Counted from the first letter of the stretch, positions 27,054 through 36,230 are shown. The stretch: DNA of 64,000 nt from Konateibacter massiliensis (GCF_900184995.1 NZ_LT860099.1:1765931-1829930), one strand, 5' to 3'. The notes: generated from the letters alone by a model not told the origin. Numbers and translations: made by a program.

Positions 27054-27449
27054 TTAGACTCTTCTGCGTTTTGGTGGACGACATCCGTTATGTGGAACCG
27101 GAGTTACGTCTCTGATACTTGTTACTTCAAGACCGCATGCCTGAAGTGCACGAATAGCTGCTTCTCTTCCTGATCCTGGTCCTTTTACCATAACATCAAC
27201 TGTCTTAAGACCATGTACTAATGCTGCCTTTGTAGCTGTTTCAGCTGCCATCTGAGCTGCATATGGAGTAGATTTCCTTGAACCTCTAAATCCAAGACCA
27301 CCGGCACTTGCCCATGATAAAGCATTTCCTTCAGCATCTGTCAATGTAACAATTGTATTGTTAAAAGATGACTGAATGTGTGCCTGTCCGCGTTCAACGT
27401 TTTTCTTTACACGCTTTTTTGTCACTTTTTTGGTAACTTTTTTAGCCAT
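27054..27449 (-). CDS. rpsK: 30S ribosomal protein S11
   Basis: S11 lies on the 30S platform near the mRNA exit channel. The 131-residue protein has a lysine-rich N-terminal tail ([16 protein letters not shown]) and the family segments [30 protein letters not shown] and the C-terminal [12 protein letters not shown]. It lies between rpsM and rpsD in alpha-operon order. The Shine-Dalgarno is weak, so translation may be coupled to rpsM, whose stop codon is 27 nt upstream. Confidence 0.97.
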   Translation of the reverse strand: MAKKVTKKVTKKRVKKNVERGQAHIQSSFNNTIVTLTDAEGNALSWASAGGLGFRGSRKSTPYAAQMAAETATKAALVHGLKTVDVMVKGPGSGREAAIRALQACGLEVTSIRDVTPVPHNGCRPPKRRRV

Positions 27450-27476
27450 TTAAACTAACCTACTTTCTTCTTATTC

Positions 27477-27845
27477 TTATTTCTTTTTATTTGCAACAGT
27501 TCTCTTAGGACCTTTTCTTGTTCTTGCGTTAGTCTTTGTTTTCTGACCACGAACAGGAAGTCCTTTTCTATGACGGATTCCTCTGTAGCATCCGATTTCC
27601 TGTAATCTCTTGATGTTTAATGCGATTTCTCTTCTTAAATCACCTTCTACTGTCTGACTTTCGTCAATAACAGCAGCGATTCTCTTTACTTCTTCATCTG
27701 TTAAATCTCTAACGCGGGTATCAGGATTAACCTTTGCCGCTTCTAAGATTCTGTTTGAGCTTACTCTACCAATTCCGTAGATATAAGTTAAACCGATTTC
27801 AACACGTTTTTCTCTTGGTAAATCTACACCAGATATACGAGCCAT
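27477..27845 (-). CDS. rpsM: 30S ribosomal protein S13
   Basis: S13 forms the head bridge to the 50S subunit and contacts P-site tRNA. The 122-residue protein starts [20 protein letters not shown] and ends in the basic tail [19 protein letters not shown], with the family motif [20 protein letters not shown] lies eight bases before the ATG. It is preceded by a 405-nt spacer full of short palindromes, unusual for this position, where rpmJ and rpsM are normally close. Confidence 0.97.
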   Translation of the reverse strand: MARISGVDLPREKRVEIGLTYIYGIGRVSSNRILEAAKVNPDTRVRDLTDEEVKRIAAVIDESQTVEGDLRREIALNIKRLQEIGCYRGIRHRKGLPVRGQKTKTNARTRKGPKRTVANKKK

Positions 27846-28250
27846 GTGAATATTCCTCCATTTTCTTCTGAGTAATAACGTTCCCGTAGCCCATTGCTTT
27901 GCAATGTCTGAAATGTGTACGTCCGTTTTATTACCGTCATTAATATTGTCCCTAATTGGGATACCGATTGGTATCCAACTACGATTAGATAGATCGCAGT
28001 CTTTCCGGTATAAATACCGGTATTAAAAGCAATAACCGTGAGTAATCTCACATTTTAATTGCACATTTGGAATGAAAATCATTCCTAAATCACAGGCAGG
28101 CAAGTATGTCTGTAATCTATAATATTAGTCTGAACAACACCACCTGGTGGTTCATCCTACAGCCGCACAAAAAAATAAATTACTCGAAGTAAAATTACTT
28201 CTAGTTATGCACAATCCAATTGGATTGTAGACAAACAAAAATAAGTCTGA
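27846..28250 (-). repeat. Palindrome array in the rpmJ-rpsM spacer
   Basis: This 405-nt gene-free stretch holds at least eight short, mostly perfect inverted repeats in 340 nt: CATTGC-TTT-GCAATG (27892-27906); TTGG-ATACC/GGTATCCAA with one bulge (27956-27978); CCGGTAT-AA-ATACCGG (28005-28020); GTGAG-TAAT-CTCAC (28038-28051) inside GCAAT/ATTGC; GGAATGA-AAA-TCATTCC (28069-28085); ACCACC-T-GGTGGT (28139-28151); GAAGTAA-AA-TTACTTC (28186-28201); and the 18-nt palindrome 28211-28228. Arms differ in sequence, so they are not copies of one repeat. No convincing reading frame is present. Confidence 0.8.
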
Positions 28251-28364
28251 TTAGCCCTGTCTCTGTTTGTGTTTAGGATTTTCGCAAATTACTCGAATGC
28301 TTCCTTTTCTCTTAATAATTTTGCATTTTTCGCAAATAGGTTTTACTGATGATCTAACCTTCAT
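28251..28364 (-). CDS. rpmJ: 50S ribosomal protein L36
   Basis: This 37-residue protein reads [20 protein letters not shown] and ends [12 protein letters not shown]. It has the zinc ribbon of L36 (Cys11, Cys14, Cys27 and His32), so it is the zinc-binding form. AGGAGG lies eight bases before the ATG. It is too short for many gene finders. It is the first gene after the internal promoter at 28451-28479 and lies between infA and rpsM. Confidence 0.97.
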   Translation of the reverse strand: MKVRSSVKPICEKCKIIKRKGSIRVICENPKHKQRQG

Positions 28365-28450
28365 GGTAAAATCCTCCTTTCCAGCACAGCCCAATAGCAC
28401 CTCCTAATGGACGCACTTTTACACGGGCACTTTAAAAAAGTTCGCTTTGT

Positions 28451-28479
28451 ATTATAACACTATATTATATAAATAGCAA
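28451..28479 (-). promoter_or_regulatory. Internal promoter before rpmJ (alpha operon)
   Basis: On the minus strand TTGCTA (28474-28479) and TATAAT (28451-28456) are spaced by 17 nt in the infA-rpmJ gap. It gives rpmJ-rpsM-rpsK-rpsD-rpoA-rplQ a transcript separate from the S10-spc part. Confidence 0.8.
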
Positions 28480-28486
28480 GTGTTTT

Positions 28487-28705
28487 CTATTTATCTCTCC
28501 AAATAATTCTTCCTTTTGATAAATCGTAAGGGGAGAGTTCTATCGTAACTTTATCTCCCGGTAAAATACGAATGAAGTTCATTCTCAACTTACCGCTTAT
28601 ATGAGCTAAAACCTTATGACCATTTTCAAGTTCTACTTGAAACATCGCATTTGGCAGCTTTTCAATAACAGTTCCTTCAATTTCGATAACATCTGACTTT
28701 GACAT
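28487..28705 (-). CDS. infA: Translation initiation factor IF-1
   Basis: IF-1 blocks the A site during initiation. The 72-residue OB-fold protein starts [20 protein letters not shown] and contains the family segment [19 protein letters not shown] with [14 protein letters not shown] at the end. I start it at 28705, giving the normal family length; the longer frame adds 14 residues with no family match. It overlaps no neighbour and lies between the KOW gene and rpmJ. Confidence 0.97.
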   Translation of the reverse strand: MSKSDVIEIEGTVIEKLPNAMFQVELENGHKVLAHISGKLRMNFIRILPGDKVTIELSPYDLSKGRIIWRDK

Positions 28706-28755
28706 CTTTTTTTCGTCTCCTTCCATGGCATATTGAACCATATACATCTATTAGG

Positions 28756-29040
28756 CTAATCAACCTCATTTATTCTTTTCAAACAATAAAGCTTAATGAC
28801 CCGTTTTACTTCTTCATTTTGAATTTTGTTGTTCTCTATTAGCTTTTTCTGTAACTCTTCATCGACATGCTTCACGATTTGGATATGCTTTTTATTTTTT
28901 CTTTTCGGATTGTCGAAAGTGCGGCTTTTGCCGTTTACTAAATATACATATTCCTTCTCAACCCTGATTATTACATACAGTCCGTCTTTATCGTGACCCG
29001 CCTTTGAAGCAGCTAACATACCAACTTCAAATCTCTCCAT
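28756..29040 (-). CDS. KOW-domain RNA-binding protein (L14e-like)
   Basis: This 94-residue basic protein begins MERFEVGMLAASKAGHDKDG, a KOW-type strand-turn-strand as found in L14e/L24/NusG, and has a basic patch (NPKRKNKKHIQIVKHV). The gene is regularly seen between map and infA in Clostridia and is annotated there as an RNA-binding protein. Its position between translation genes suggests a ribosome- or translation-linked role, but none is established as far as I know. It starts 41 nt after map. Confidence 0.8.
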   Translation of the reverse strand: MERFEVGMLAASKAGHDKDGLYVIIRVEKEYVYLVNGKSRTFDNPKRKNKKHIQIVKHVDEELQKKLIENNKIQNEEVKRVIKLYCLKRINEVD

Positions 29041-29081
29041 ATATTACTCCTGTATCTGCAATTAGACATTCGCAGCTCATT

Positions 29082-29846
29082 TTATAGTGTGTTCTCATAC
29101 ATGGTTAATAACTCAGGCTCACCCGTTGTTATTAATACCGTATTTTCATAATGAGCTGATAAAGAACCGTCCTCTGATACTACGGTCCAGTCGTCGTCCA
29201 GCCACTCTACATCATAACGACCTATGTTTATCATAGGCTCTATGGCAAGTGTCATGCCCGCCTGGAGCTTTAAGCCTCTTCTTCTCTGTTTGAAATTTGG
29301 TATTTGAGGATCCTCATGTAAATTAGAACCAATGCCATGACCTACCAAGTCTCTGACTACTCCGTAGCCAAAGCTTTCCGCATATCTTCCGATAGCTTCC
29401 GAAATCTCAAAAAGATGATTACCTTCTTTTGCAAATTTGATCCCTTCGAAAAAGCTTTGTTTTGTCACCTCAATTAACTTTTTGGCCTCTGCACTTATCT
29501 CTCCGACCGCGTGCGTTCTCGCCGCATCGGAATGATATCCTTTATAGATTACGCCTGCATCTAAGCTGACAATATCCCCATCTAAAAGAATCCTGTCCTT
29601 GGAGGGAATTCCATGCACAACCTCATCATTAACTGAAACGCAAATAGAAGCAGGATATCCGTTATAATTTAAAAAAGAAGGAATGCAGCCGTAGCTTCTT
29701 ATAATTTCTTCTCCTAAATTGTCAATATCCTTTGTGGATATTCCCGGTTTTACTGCCTTCTCAAGTTCCTTATGAACGATAGCAAGTATTCTGCCCGCTT
29801 CTCTCATAAGTTCAATTTCTCTATCAGACTTTATTGTTACTGCCAT
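29082..29846 (-). CDS. map: Methionine aminopeptidase, type I
   Basis: This enzyme removes the initiator methionine from nascent proteins. The 254-residue protein has the pita-bread fold with the metal ligands expected: Asp in LDAGVIYKGYHSDAARTH (two Asp), His in VGHGIGSNLHEDP, Glu in AIEPMINIG and Glu in YENTVLITT. The length matches bacterial type I. It lies 3 nt after adk, so the two are translationally linked. Confidence 0.97.
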   Translation of the reverse strand: MAVTIKSDREIELMREAGRILAIVHKELEKAVKPGISTKDIDNLGEEIIRSYGCIPSFLNYNGYPASICVSVNDEVVHGIPSKDRILLDGDIVSLDAGVIYKGYHSDAARTHAVGEISAEAKKLIEVTKQSFFEGIKFAKEGNHLFEISEAIGRYAESFGYGVVRDLVGHGIGSNLHEDPQIPNFKQRRRGLKLQAGMTLAIEPMINIGRYDVEWLDDDWTVVSEDGSLSAHYENTVLITTGEPELLTMYENTL

Positions 29847-29849
29847 AAC

Positions 29850-30494
29850 TTATGCTCCTAATATTTCCACAATGGCATCGAATACCTCTGCCATATCTTT
29901 TGTACCATCCACGTCAACCAATACATTTTTTGCTGTATAGTAATCAATCAATGGCTGTGTCTGCTCATGGTACACATTTAATCTTTTATTTACCGTATCC
30001 GGCGTATCGTCATCTCTAAGTACAATTTTATCCCCACATCTGTCGCAGATTCCTTCGACCTTTGTAGGTATGTATACAGTATGATAGGTCGCTCCGCATG
30101 AGAGACATGCTCTGCGGCCGGACATTCTGTTCACGATATTCTCATCCGGAACATCTACATTGATGGCATAGTCAATTTTTTGATCAAGCTCTGCCAACGC
30201 TGCATCTAAGCTTTCCGCCTGTGGGATTGTTCTTGGAAATCCATCCAAAACATATCCATTTGCACAATCGGGATTTTTAAATCTGTCCATTACTAAATCT
30301 ACCGTTAACTCATCCGGAACTAAAAGTCCCTGATCCATGTATGTCTTTGCTTTCTTGCCTAATTCAGTTTCATTCTTAATATTGGCCCTGAAAATATCTC
30401 CCGTTGAGATGTGAGGGATATGATATTTATCAGCTATTCTTTTCGCCTGTGTACCTTTGCCCGCTCCCGGAGCTCCTAGCATTATTATTTTCAC
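29850..30494 (-). CDS. adk: Adenylate kinase
   Basis: The enzyme interconverts ATP, AMP and ADP. The 214-residue protein has the P-loop [10 protein letters not shown], the AMP-site segment [12 protein letters not shown] and a zinc-binding LID with four cysteines (CLSCGATYH and CDRCGDK), usual in Gram-positive bacteria. I choose the GTG at 30494 ([10 protein letters not shown]): GGAGG is eight bases upstream, and the length is then exactly typical. The frame opens five codons earlier at a TTG that overlaps the ribosome site. Confidence 0.96.
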   Translation of the reverse strand: MKIIMLGAPGAGKGTQAKRIADKYHIPHISTGDIFRANIKNETELGKKAKTYMDQGLLVPDELTVDLVMDRFKNPDCANGYVLDGFPRTIPQAESLDAALAELDQKIDYAINVDVPDENIVNRMSGRRACLSCGATYHTVYIPTKVEGICDRCGDKIVLRDDDTPDTVNKRLNVYHEQTQPLIDYYTAKNVLVDVDGTKDMAEVFDAIVEILGA

Positions 30495-30598
30495 TAACAT
30501 TTCCTCCAATCAATTAAATTATTACCATTTAATGGATAATTTATACTTTAGAAAAAATTGCTCATAAATAAAACTAAATTCATTGCATTTCATATATT

Positions 30599-30638
30599 AC
30601 AATAGTGCACCACAGTATAAACCGTAGAACACTATTGT
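30599..30638 (-). other. Inverted repeat in the secY-adk spacer
   Basis: ACAATAGTG (30599-30607) and CACTATTGT (30630-30638) form a perfect 9-bp stem with a 22-nt loop inside the 172-nt spacer. No T-run follows on the minus strand, and no clear promoter was found. Confidence 0.5.
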
Positions 30639-30666
30639 AGTTATCCGGAAAATTCACTTCCTATGA

Positions 30667-31986
30667 TTAGTCATTTAAGAAACCTTTATAGTTGCGCACA
30701 ACCATTTTGGATTCTATTTGTTTCATTGTATCGAGAACAACACCCACAATGATGATAAGTGATGTACCGCCGAATGAAACCGAAGCGCCGAAAATACCGG
30801 AAAATGCAATCGGTATAACAGCTACGATAATAAGTCCTACCGCTCCAATAAATATGACATAATTTAAAATTTTATTTAAGTAATCAGTAGTTGGTTTACC
30901 TGGGCGGATACCCGGAATAAAACCACCTTGTTTTTTCATGTTGTTTGACACTTCCATCGGATTAAAGGTAATGGATGTGTAAAAATATGCAAAGAATATT
31001 ACCAATACAATATAAACCAAAAGGCCGATACTGTAAATTGGCTGACTAGGATTAACCCAGTTGGAGGACGTCAATCCTTTCAGGATTTCAGCTCCTATAC
31101 CGGTTCCCTGGTTCTTACCTATTAAAGAGGCAATCACCACTGGAAACTGTAAAAGTGAAGAAGCAAAAATAATCGGAATAACACCAGCTGTATTCACTTT
31201 TAAAGGAATGAAAGTAGATTGTCCGCCAACCATCTTTCTTCCTTGCATTTTCTTAGCATATTGAACAGGAATTCTTCTTTGTCCACCTTGTAACAATACT
31301 ACAAAAACTATGGTCGCAATTACAACTGCCGCAATAATCAGCAGTGCCATCGCGCCCTTTGCAAGACTTGAACTGGAAGCAACAAACTGCTCGTACAATG
31401 AAATAAAATCACTTGGTATACGTGAAATGATATTAATCAAAAGAACAATGGAGATACCGTTTCCCACACCTTTTTCTGTAATTCTTTCACCAATCCACAT
31501 AAGGAAAGTTGAGCCGGCAGTTAAGGTTACAATAACCATAACCACATTAATAAAGTTATATTCTTCCAACAGACCCTGTCTGCCAAACCCGATTCCCATC
31601 GCGCCGCCTTCCAATAAAGCAAGGCCAACTGTCACATAACGGGTAATTTTTTGTATTTTCTTTCTTCCGTCTTCACCATCTTTTTGCATTTCTTCCAACT
31701 TAGGAATTGCAATTGTCAAAAGCTGCATAATGATAGAGGAAGTAATGTAAGGTGTAATATTTAATGCAAATACTGACATTTGCAAAAATGATCCTCCGGT
31801 AACGGCGTCAAAGAAATTAAACGCGTCACCGGATTGGCTTGCAAACCAATTTGCAAAATAAGTCCTGTCTACTCCGGGAATAGGAAGCTGTGAACCTATT
31901 CTTACTACAACTAACATTAAAAACGTATATATAATTCTGTCTCTTATATCTTTAATTTTAAATGCGTTCTGGAGTGTTGCAAGCAT
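30667..31986 (-). CDS. secY: Preprotein translocase subunit SecY
   Basis: SecY forms the protein-conducting channel in the cytoplasmic membrane with SecE and SecG. The 439-residue protein has ten predicted membrane helices and family segments GSQLPIPGVDRTYFANWF near the N-terminus and PTDYLNKILNYVIFIGAVGL in the C-terminal half. It begins 2 nt after the rplO stop codon with GAGGTGAT before the ATG. It is the usual member of the spc operon. Confidence 0.98.
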   Translation of the reverse strand: MLATLQNAFKIKDIRDRIIYTFLMLVVVRIGSQLPIPGVDRTYFANWFASQSGDAFNFFDAVTGGSFLQMSVFALNITPYITSSIIMQLLTIAIPKLEEMQKDGEDGRKKIQKITRYVTVGLALLEGGAMGIGFGRQGLLEEYNFINVVMVIVTLTAGSTFLMWIGERITEKGVGNGISIVLLINIISRIPSDFISLYEQFVASSSSLAKGAMALLIIAAVVIATIVFVVLLQGGQRRIPVQYAKKMQGRKMVGGQSTFIPLKVNTAGVIPIIFASSLLQFPVVIASLIGKNQGTGIGAEILKGLTSSNWVNPSQPIYSIGLLVYIVLVIFFAYFYTSITFNPMEVSNNMKKQGGFIPGIRPGKPTTDYLNKILNYVIFIGAVGLIIVAVIPIAFSGIFGASVSFGGTSLIIIVGVVLDTMKQIESKMVVRNYKGFLND

Positions 31987-31988
31987 TA

Positions 31989-32429
31989 TTAGATCACCTC
32001 AGTTTTTCCACCAAGAGCTTCAATTTTTTCTACAGCACCTGCACTAAATGCATTTGCCTGAACAGTAAGCTTCTTAGTTAATTCTCCGTTTCCAAGAATC
32101 TTAACACCATCTCTAGGATTCTTTACGATTCCTTTTTCAAGTAAAGTTTCAACTGAAACTACTGCATCATTGTCGAATACTTCAAGAGCACTGATATTGA
32201 TACCAATGATTTCTTTTGTATTACGGTTAGTAAATCCTCTTTTAGGAATTCTTCTGTATAAAGGCATCTGACCACCTTCGAAACCTGGTCTTGTGCCGCC
32301 TGAACGAGCCTTCTGGCCTTTGTGACCTTTACCGGCAGTTTTTCCGTTTCCTGAACCGTGTCCACGACCTCTTCTGAAATTATCACTGTGCTTGGAGCCT
32401 TCTGCTGGGCTTAAATTTGATAAGTTCAT
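31989..32429 (-). CDS. rplO: 50S ribosomal protein L15
   Basis: L15 is a late-assembly protein of the 50S subunit. The 146-residue protein has the Gly/Arg-rich N-terminal extension ([40 protein letters not shown]) that penetrates 23S rRNA and a globular C-terminal half. GGAGG lies seven bases before the ATG, and it ends next to secY. Confidence 0.97.
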   Translation of the reverse strand: MNLSNLSPAEGSKHSDNFRRGRGHGSGNGKTAGKGHKGQKARSGGTRPGFEGGQMPLYRRIPKRGFTNRNTKEIIGINISALEVFDNDAVVSVETLLEKGIVKNPRDGVKILGNGELTKKLTVQANAFSAGAVEKIEALGGKTEVI

Positions 32430-32452
32430 CCTGACACCTCCTTCTCTATTTA

Positions 32453-32635
32453 TTAAATCTCTTCAACTTTAACTAAATGTCTAACGCGCTGTATCATGCC
32501 TCTTGTTGCCTTGTTGTCCGGAAGCTCAACAGTCTTGTTAAGCTTTTTGAGACCCAATGCCACAACAGTAGCCTTCTGCTTAGGAATGGCACCGATTGTA
32601 GACTTTACTAAAGTAATTTTTAATTTATCAGCCAT
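32453..32635 (-). CDS. rpmD: 50S ribosomal protein L30
   Basis: This 60-residue protein matches L30: [20 protein letters not shown], then [15 protein letters not shown] and [16 protein letters not shown]. The order rpsE-rpmD-rplO is standard for the spc operon. GGAGGGTATTCAAA precedes the ATG. Confidence 0.97.
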   Translation of the reverse strand: MADKLKITLVKSTIGAIPKQKATVVALGLKKLNKTVELPDNKATRGMIQRVRHLVKVEEI

Positions 32636-32649
32636 TTTGAATACCCTCC

Positions 32650-33159
32650 TTAGCCTAAAATCTCTTCCACAGTTTTTCCGCGAAGTTTTGCTACCTCTTC
32701 TGGAGTTTTCAATTTACTTAATCCTTCAATTGTAGCAAGTACAACATTTTGTTTATTATTGGATCCCAATGATTTTGTACGGATATTCTTGATTCCTGCT
32801 AACTCAAGTACGCTACGAGCAGGGCCACCAGCGATAACACCGGTACCTTCTGGTGCTCTTTTCAACAACACTTCTGAGCTGCCGAATTTTCCGATAAAAT
32901 CATGAGAAATACTGCTGTTATCATCTAAAGTTACGCTGATCAGCTTCTTGGCTGCATCTTCTTTTCCTTTGCGGATAGCTTCAGGAATTTCAGTTGCTTT
33001 ACCTAAGCCTGCACCAACGTGGCCTTTTCCGTCACCAACTACTACTAATGCTGTAAATCTAAAATTACGTCCGCCTTTAACAACCTTAGTAACACGCTTG
33101 ATTGATACTACTTTTTCTTCCAGTTCTAATTGACTAGCATCAATGATTGTACGTTTCAT
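32650..33159 (-). CDS. rpsE: 30S ribosomal protein S5
   Basis: S5 helps keep translation accurate and forms part of the mRNA entry helicase. The 169-residue protein has the double-stranded-RNA-binding N-terminal domain ([20 protein letters not shown] with [20 protein letters not shown]) and the C-terminal domain ([21 protein letters not shown]). AGGAGGAGAACAG precedes the ATG. Confidence 0.97.
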   Translation of the reverse strand: MKRTIIDASQLELEEKVVSIKRVTKVVKGGRNFRFTALVVVGDGKGHVGAGLGKATEIPEAIRKGKEDAAKKLISVTLDDNSSISHDFIGKFGSSEVLLKRAPEGTGVIAGGPARSVLELAGIKNIRTKSLGSNNKQNVVLATIEGLSKLKTPEEVAKLRGKTVEEILG

Positions 33160-33174
33160 CTGTTCTCCTCCTTC

Positions 33175-33543
33175 TTAGAATTTTAATCCAGCTTCTCTAG
33201 CTGCATCTGCTAATGCTTTAACTTTTCCGTGGTATATGAAGCCGCCTCTATCAAAGACAACAGTTGTAATACCTTTGTCTAATGCCTTTTTTGCAATAAC
33301 AGTACCTAAGTATGCTGCTGCATCAACGTTATTAGTCTTCTCTAATTCAGCCTTTACATCCTTCTGAAGAGTAGATGCTGAAACAAGAGTATTGCCAACT
33401 GTATCGTCAATAATTTGAGCATACATATGATTATTACTTCTAAATACAGCTAAACGTGGTCTTTCGGTGGTTCCACTGAAACGATTACGCAATCTTAGAT
33501 GCTTTTTCTCACGAATTACCGTTTTTGATTTTTTGTTAACCAT
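33175..33543 (-). CDS. rplR: 50S ribosomal protein L18
   Basis: L18 binds 5S rRNA in the central protuberance. The 122-residue protein has the basic start [21 protein letters not shown] and the family segments [12 protein letters not shown] and [24 protein letters not shown]. It lies 15 nt before rpsE in spc order. Confidence 0.97.
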   Translation of the reverse strand: MVNKKSKTVIREKKHLRLRNRFSGTTERPRLAVFRSNNHMYAQIIDDTVGNTLVSASTLQKDVKAELEKTNNVDAAAYLGTVIAKKALDKGITTVVFDRGGFIYHGKVKALADAAREAGLKF

Positions 33544-33560
33544 TTTTTCACACTCCTTAA

Positions 33561-34100
33561 TTATTTCTTACCAGTCTTACCAACTTTACGTCTAATAACT
33601 TCATCAGCATATTTAATACCTTTTCCTTTGTAAGGCTCAGGTCTTCTCTTATCTCTGATTTCAGCTGCGTATTGGCCAACTTTTTCTTTGTCGATACCTG
33701 TAATTGTAATCTTGTTTCCGTCAACAACGGAATCTAAACCTTCTGGGTCTTCCATCTCTACTGGATGAGAATAACCTAAAGCTAATGTTAATTTCTTGCC
33801 TGCTTTCGCTGCTTTATAACCAACACCATTGATTTCAAGAACTTTTGTGTAACCATCTGTTACACCGACAACCATATTAGAGATAAGTGTTCTTGTCAAG
33901 CCGTGTAATGATTTCATTTTCTTTAAATCACTTGGTCTTGTTACAATGATTTCTGTACCCTCTAATTTGATATCCATTTCTGCTGGTAACACTCTCTCAA
34001 GTGTTCCCTTTGGACCTTTTACAGTCACTTTATTATTTTCTGCAATATCAACAGTAACGCCTGCTGGTACCGCGATTGGCATTCTTCCTATACGTGACAT
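33561..34100 (-). CDS. rplF: 50S ribosomal protein L6
   Basis: L6 lies near the factor-binding site of the 50S subunit. The 179-residue protein has two similar domains and the family C-terminus [20 protein letters not shown] with the start [21 protein letters not shown] precedes the ATG. A 246-nt spacer with inverted repeats separates it from rpsH, whereas these genes normally lie close together. Confidence 0.97.
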   Translation of the reverse strand: MSRIGRMPIAVPAGVTVDIAENNKVTVKGPKGTLERVLPAEMDIKLEGTEIIVTRPSDLKKMKSLHGLTRTLISNMVVGVTDGYTKVLEINGVGYKAAKAGKKLTLALGYSHPVEMEDPEGLDSVVDGNKITITGIDKEKVGQYAAEIRDKRRPEPYKGKGIKYADEVIRRKVGKTGKK

Positions 34101-34126
34101 GCCCGTACCTCCTGTATTCTGAATGA

Positions 34127-34344
34127 ATTGAGTTTATTGGTTTTGTTTTTGTTGCTAAATTGCTAAGAATTTAGGTTTGTGGGGAATTCATCTTGGTGCC
34201 CGGGGGGGCTGTGAGATGAATTTAGAGTTCCGCTCGGCTAAGACTTTGTCGGCGCCTTACGGCTTGCCATAGTCTAAGTCTCGGGAACGGCTTTCGTACT
34301 AAACTCGCTCGGCGTCGTAGACTTGAGCTCGCTAAGTACTCAAT
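34127..34344 (-). repeat. Inverted-repeat-bounded spacer element between rpsH and rplF
   Basis: A 218-nt stretch is bounded by ATTGAGT (34127-34133) and ACTCAAT (34338-34344), the latter 2 nt from the rpsH stop codon. Inside are a perfect 9-bp stem, AATTCATCT (34185-34193) with AGATGAATT (34214-34222), and a nested stem, GTTCC (34227) with GGAAC (34284) around CTAAGACT with AGTCTAAG (7 of 8 pairs). Its GC-rich middle (34195-34330) differs from the flanking genes. It contains CTCGCTCGG and GAGCTCGCTAAG, words shared with other hairpins in the window. No reading frame is convincing. Confidence 0.6.
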
Positions 34345-34346
34345 GC

Positions 34347-34748
34347 CTACCACACAAACGCTAATACTTCTCCGCCTACGTTTAACTGTCTAGCTTTTTT
34401 ATCTGTCACAACACCCTGGTTTGTTGAGATAATTGCAATTCCTAATCCTCCAAGTACTTTTGGAAGCTCTTCTCTGTTTGCGTAAACGCGAAGCCCCGGT
34501 TTTGAAATTCTCTTAAGGCCTGTGATGATTTTTTCGTTCTTATCTTTTCCGTATTTCAATGTAACACGGATTGTCTTAAAGTTTCCATCTTCAACGATTT
34601 CAAACTTTTTGATATATCCTTCTTCCAAAAGAATTTCAGCAATTGCTACCTTCATTTTTGAAGCAGGAATATCTACTGTATCATGTTTAGCAGTGTTTGC
34701 ATTACGGATTCTTGTAAGCATATCTGCGATTGGATCACTCATAGTCAT
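34347..34748 (-). CDS. rpsH: 30S ribosomal protein S8
   Basis: S8 binds the central domain of 16S rRNA and represses the spc operon in E. coli. The 133-residue protein has the N-terminal segment [19 protein letters not shown] and the C-terminus [19 protein letters not shown] ending in [15 protein letters not shown] lies ten bases before the first ATG; a second in-frame ATG follows two codons later. Confidence 0.97.
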   Translation of the reverse strand: MTMSDPIADMLTRIRNANTAKHDTVDIPASKMKVAIAEILLEEGYIKKFEIVEDGNFKTIRVTLKYGKDKNEKIITGLKRISKPGLRVYANREELPKVLGGLGIAIISTNQGVVTDKKARQLNVGGEVLAFVW

Positions 34749-34772
34749 TTTAAGGTTGCCTCCTTCCGTTTT

Positions 34773-34958
34773 TTACCAGCTTGCTTTTTTAACGCCTGGT
34801 ATTTGTCCTTTATATGCTAATTCACGGAAGCAAATTCTGCAAATTCCGTATTTTCTTAAATATGCATGTGGACGACCACATATTCTGCAACGGCTGTATT
34901 CTCTTGTTGAGAATTTCTGCTTACGCTGCTGTTTCACCTTCATTGAAGTCTTAGCCAT
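34773..34958 (-). CDS. rpsN: 30S ribosomal protein S14, zinc type
   Basis: This 61-residue S14 is the short zinc-binding form: cysteines in [20 protein letters not shown] make a CxxC-CxxC ribbon. It lies in the head of the 30S subunit. It sits between rplE and rpsH in standard order, starting 16 nt after rplE with GGAGG in place. Confidence 0.97.
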   Translation of the reverse strand: MAKTSMKVKQQRKQKFSTREYSRCRICGRPHAYLRKYGICRICFRELAYKGQIPGVKKASW

Positions 34959-34974
34959 GAAGTTTCCCTCCTAT

Positions 34975-35514
34975 CTATTTTGTAAACGGCATATTGAATA
35001 ATGTCAATAATTCACGAGCTTCTTCGTCTGTGTTAGCGGTTGTAACGAAAATTACGTCCATACCTCTAACCTTATCTACCTTGTCATATTCAATTTCAGG
35101 GAAAATTAGCTGTTCTTTAATTCCTAGTGAGTAGTTACCTCTGCCATCAAATGCATTAGGGTTTACACCTCTAAAGTCACGTACACGAGGTAATGCTAAA
35201 TTCACAAGACGATCAAGGAATTCATACATTTTTTCGCCTCTTAATGTTACTTTACATCCGATTGGCATACCTTCTCTGATTTTGAAGTTAGCTACTGATT
35301 TCTTTGCTTTTGTAAGAACTACCTTCTGTCCGGTAATAATCTCTAAGTCTTTTACTGCTGAATCTAAAACCTTTGCGTTATCTTTTGCTTCACCAACACC
35401 CATGTTAATAACGATTTTATCAAGCTTAGGTACCTGCATCACATTTTTATAACCAAATTTCTTAGTCATAGCATCTACGATTTCATTTTTGTATTGTTCT
35501 TTAAGTCTACTCAA
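34975..35514 (-). CDS. rplE: 50S ribosomal protein L5
   Basis: L5 binds 5S rRNA and touches P-site tRNA. The 179-residue protein carries [39 protein letters not shown] and [20 protein letters not shown], all L5 hallmarks. AGGAGGTCGCAGACG precedes the ATG. Confidence 0.97.
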   Translation of the reverse strand: MSRLKEQYKNEIVDAMTKKFGYKNVMQVPKLDKIVINMGVGEAKDNAKVLDSAVKDLEIITGQKVVLTKAKKSVANFKIREGMPIGCKVTLRGEKMYEFLDRLVNLALPRVRDFRGVNPNAFDGRGNYSLGIKEQLIFPEIEYDKVDKVRGMDVIFVTTANTDEEARELLTLFNMPFTK

Positions 35515-35537
35515 CGTCTGCGACCTCCTCTCTTATA

Positions 35538-35849
35538 TTAGTCGATAGCTTCGCCTGTTGATTTTGCTACACGAACTTTTTTGTCGCCTTCAATTTTAAA
35601 GCCGATTCTTGTAGCCTTTCCTTTATGAACATACATCACATTAGAAAGATCAATAGGAGCTTCTTTTTCAATAATTCCGCCAGCCTGGTTAGCTGCGCTT
35701 GGCTTAGAATGCTTTGTCACTTTGTTAATTCCTTCAACAATAGCAGTACTATTTTTGATATTAACAGAAATCACTTTGCCTTCTTTATCTTTATCTTTTC
35801 CAGCGATCACTTTAACAGTGTCGCCCTTTTTAATTTTCATCGTTGACAT
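35538..35849 (-). CDS. rplX: 50S ribosomal protein L24
   Basis: L24 starts 50S assembly and surrounds the tunnel exit. The 103-residue protein has the KOW motif MKIKKGDTVKVIAGKDKDKE and the segment VEGINKVTKHSKPSAANQAG. GGAGG lies seven bases before the first ATG, giving the N-terminus MSTMKIK. Confidence 0.97.
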   Translation of the reverse strand: MSTMKIKKGDTVKVIAGKDKDKEGKVISVNIKNSTAIVEGINKVTKHSKPSAANQAGGIIEKEAPIDLSNVMYVHKGKATRIGFKIEGDKKVRVAKSTGEAID

Positions 35850-35861
35850 CTTGGCACCTCC

Positions 35862-36230
35862 TTATAATACTTCGGGAGCTAATGAAACAATTTTCATAAA
35901 TTGTTTTTCTCTTAACTCTCTAGCTACTGGTCCAAAAATACGTGTTCCTTTTGGGTTTTTGTCATCTTTGATAATTACAGCAGCATTTTCATCGAATTTT
36001 ATATAAGAACCGTCTTTACGACGAGCACCTTTTACTGTACGCACAACTACGGCTTTAACAACGTCGCCCTTCTTTACAACACCCCCTGGTGTTGCATCTT
36101 TAACGCTGGCAACGATGACATCACCTATAGCAGCATATCTTCTAGTAGATCCGCCTAATACTCTAATGCAAAGTAATTCTTTTGCACCTGTATTATCAGC
36201 AACTTTAAGTCTACTCTCTTGTTGTATCAT
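35862..36230 (-). CDS. rplN: 50S ribosomal protein L14
   Basis: L14 forms an intersubunit bridge. The 122-residue protein begins [20 protein letters not shown] and contains [21 protein letters not shown] and [20 protein letters not shown]. The length and order (rpsQ-rplN-rplX) are standard, and GGAGG is present. Confidence 0.98.
   Translation of the reverse strand: MIQQESRLKVADNTGAKELLCIRVLGGSTRRYAAIGDVIVASVKDATPGGVVKKGDVVKAVVVRTVKGARRKDGSYIKFDENAAVIIKDDKNPKGTRIFGPVARELREKQFMKIVSLAPEVL

Noticed and set aside
27824-28051. Minus-strand 75-codon frame entering rpsM
   Set aside because: It overlaps the rpsM start in another frame, and its sequence is explained by the palindrome-rich spacer.
27846-28250. 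Possible CRISPR array in the palindrome-rich spacer
   Set aside because: The palindromes differ from each other in sequence and spacing; there is no repeated unit and no cas gene in the window.
34127-34344. Insertion sequence between rplF and rpsH
   Set aside because: It has no transposase frame, its terminal repeats are only 7 bp and no target duplication is seen, so it is kept as a spacer repeat only.
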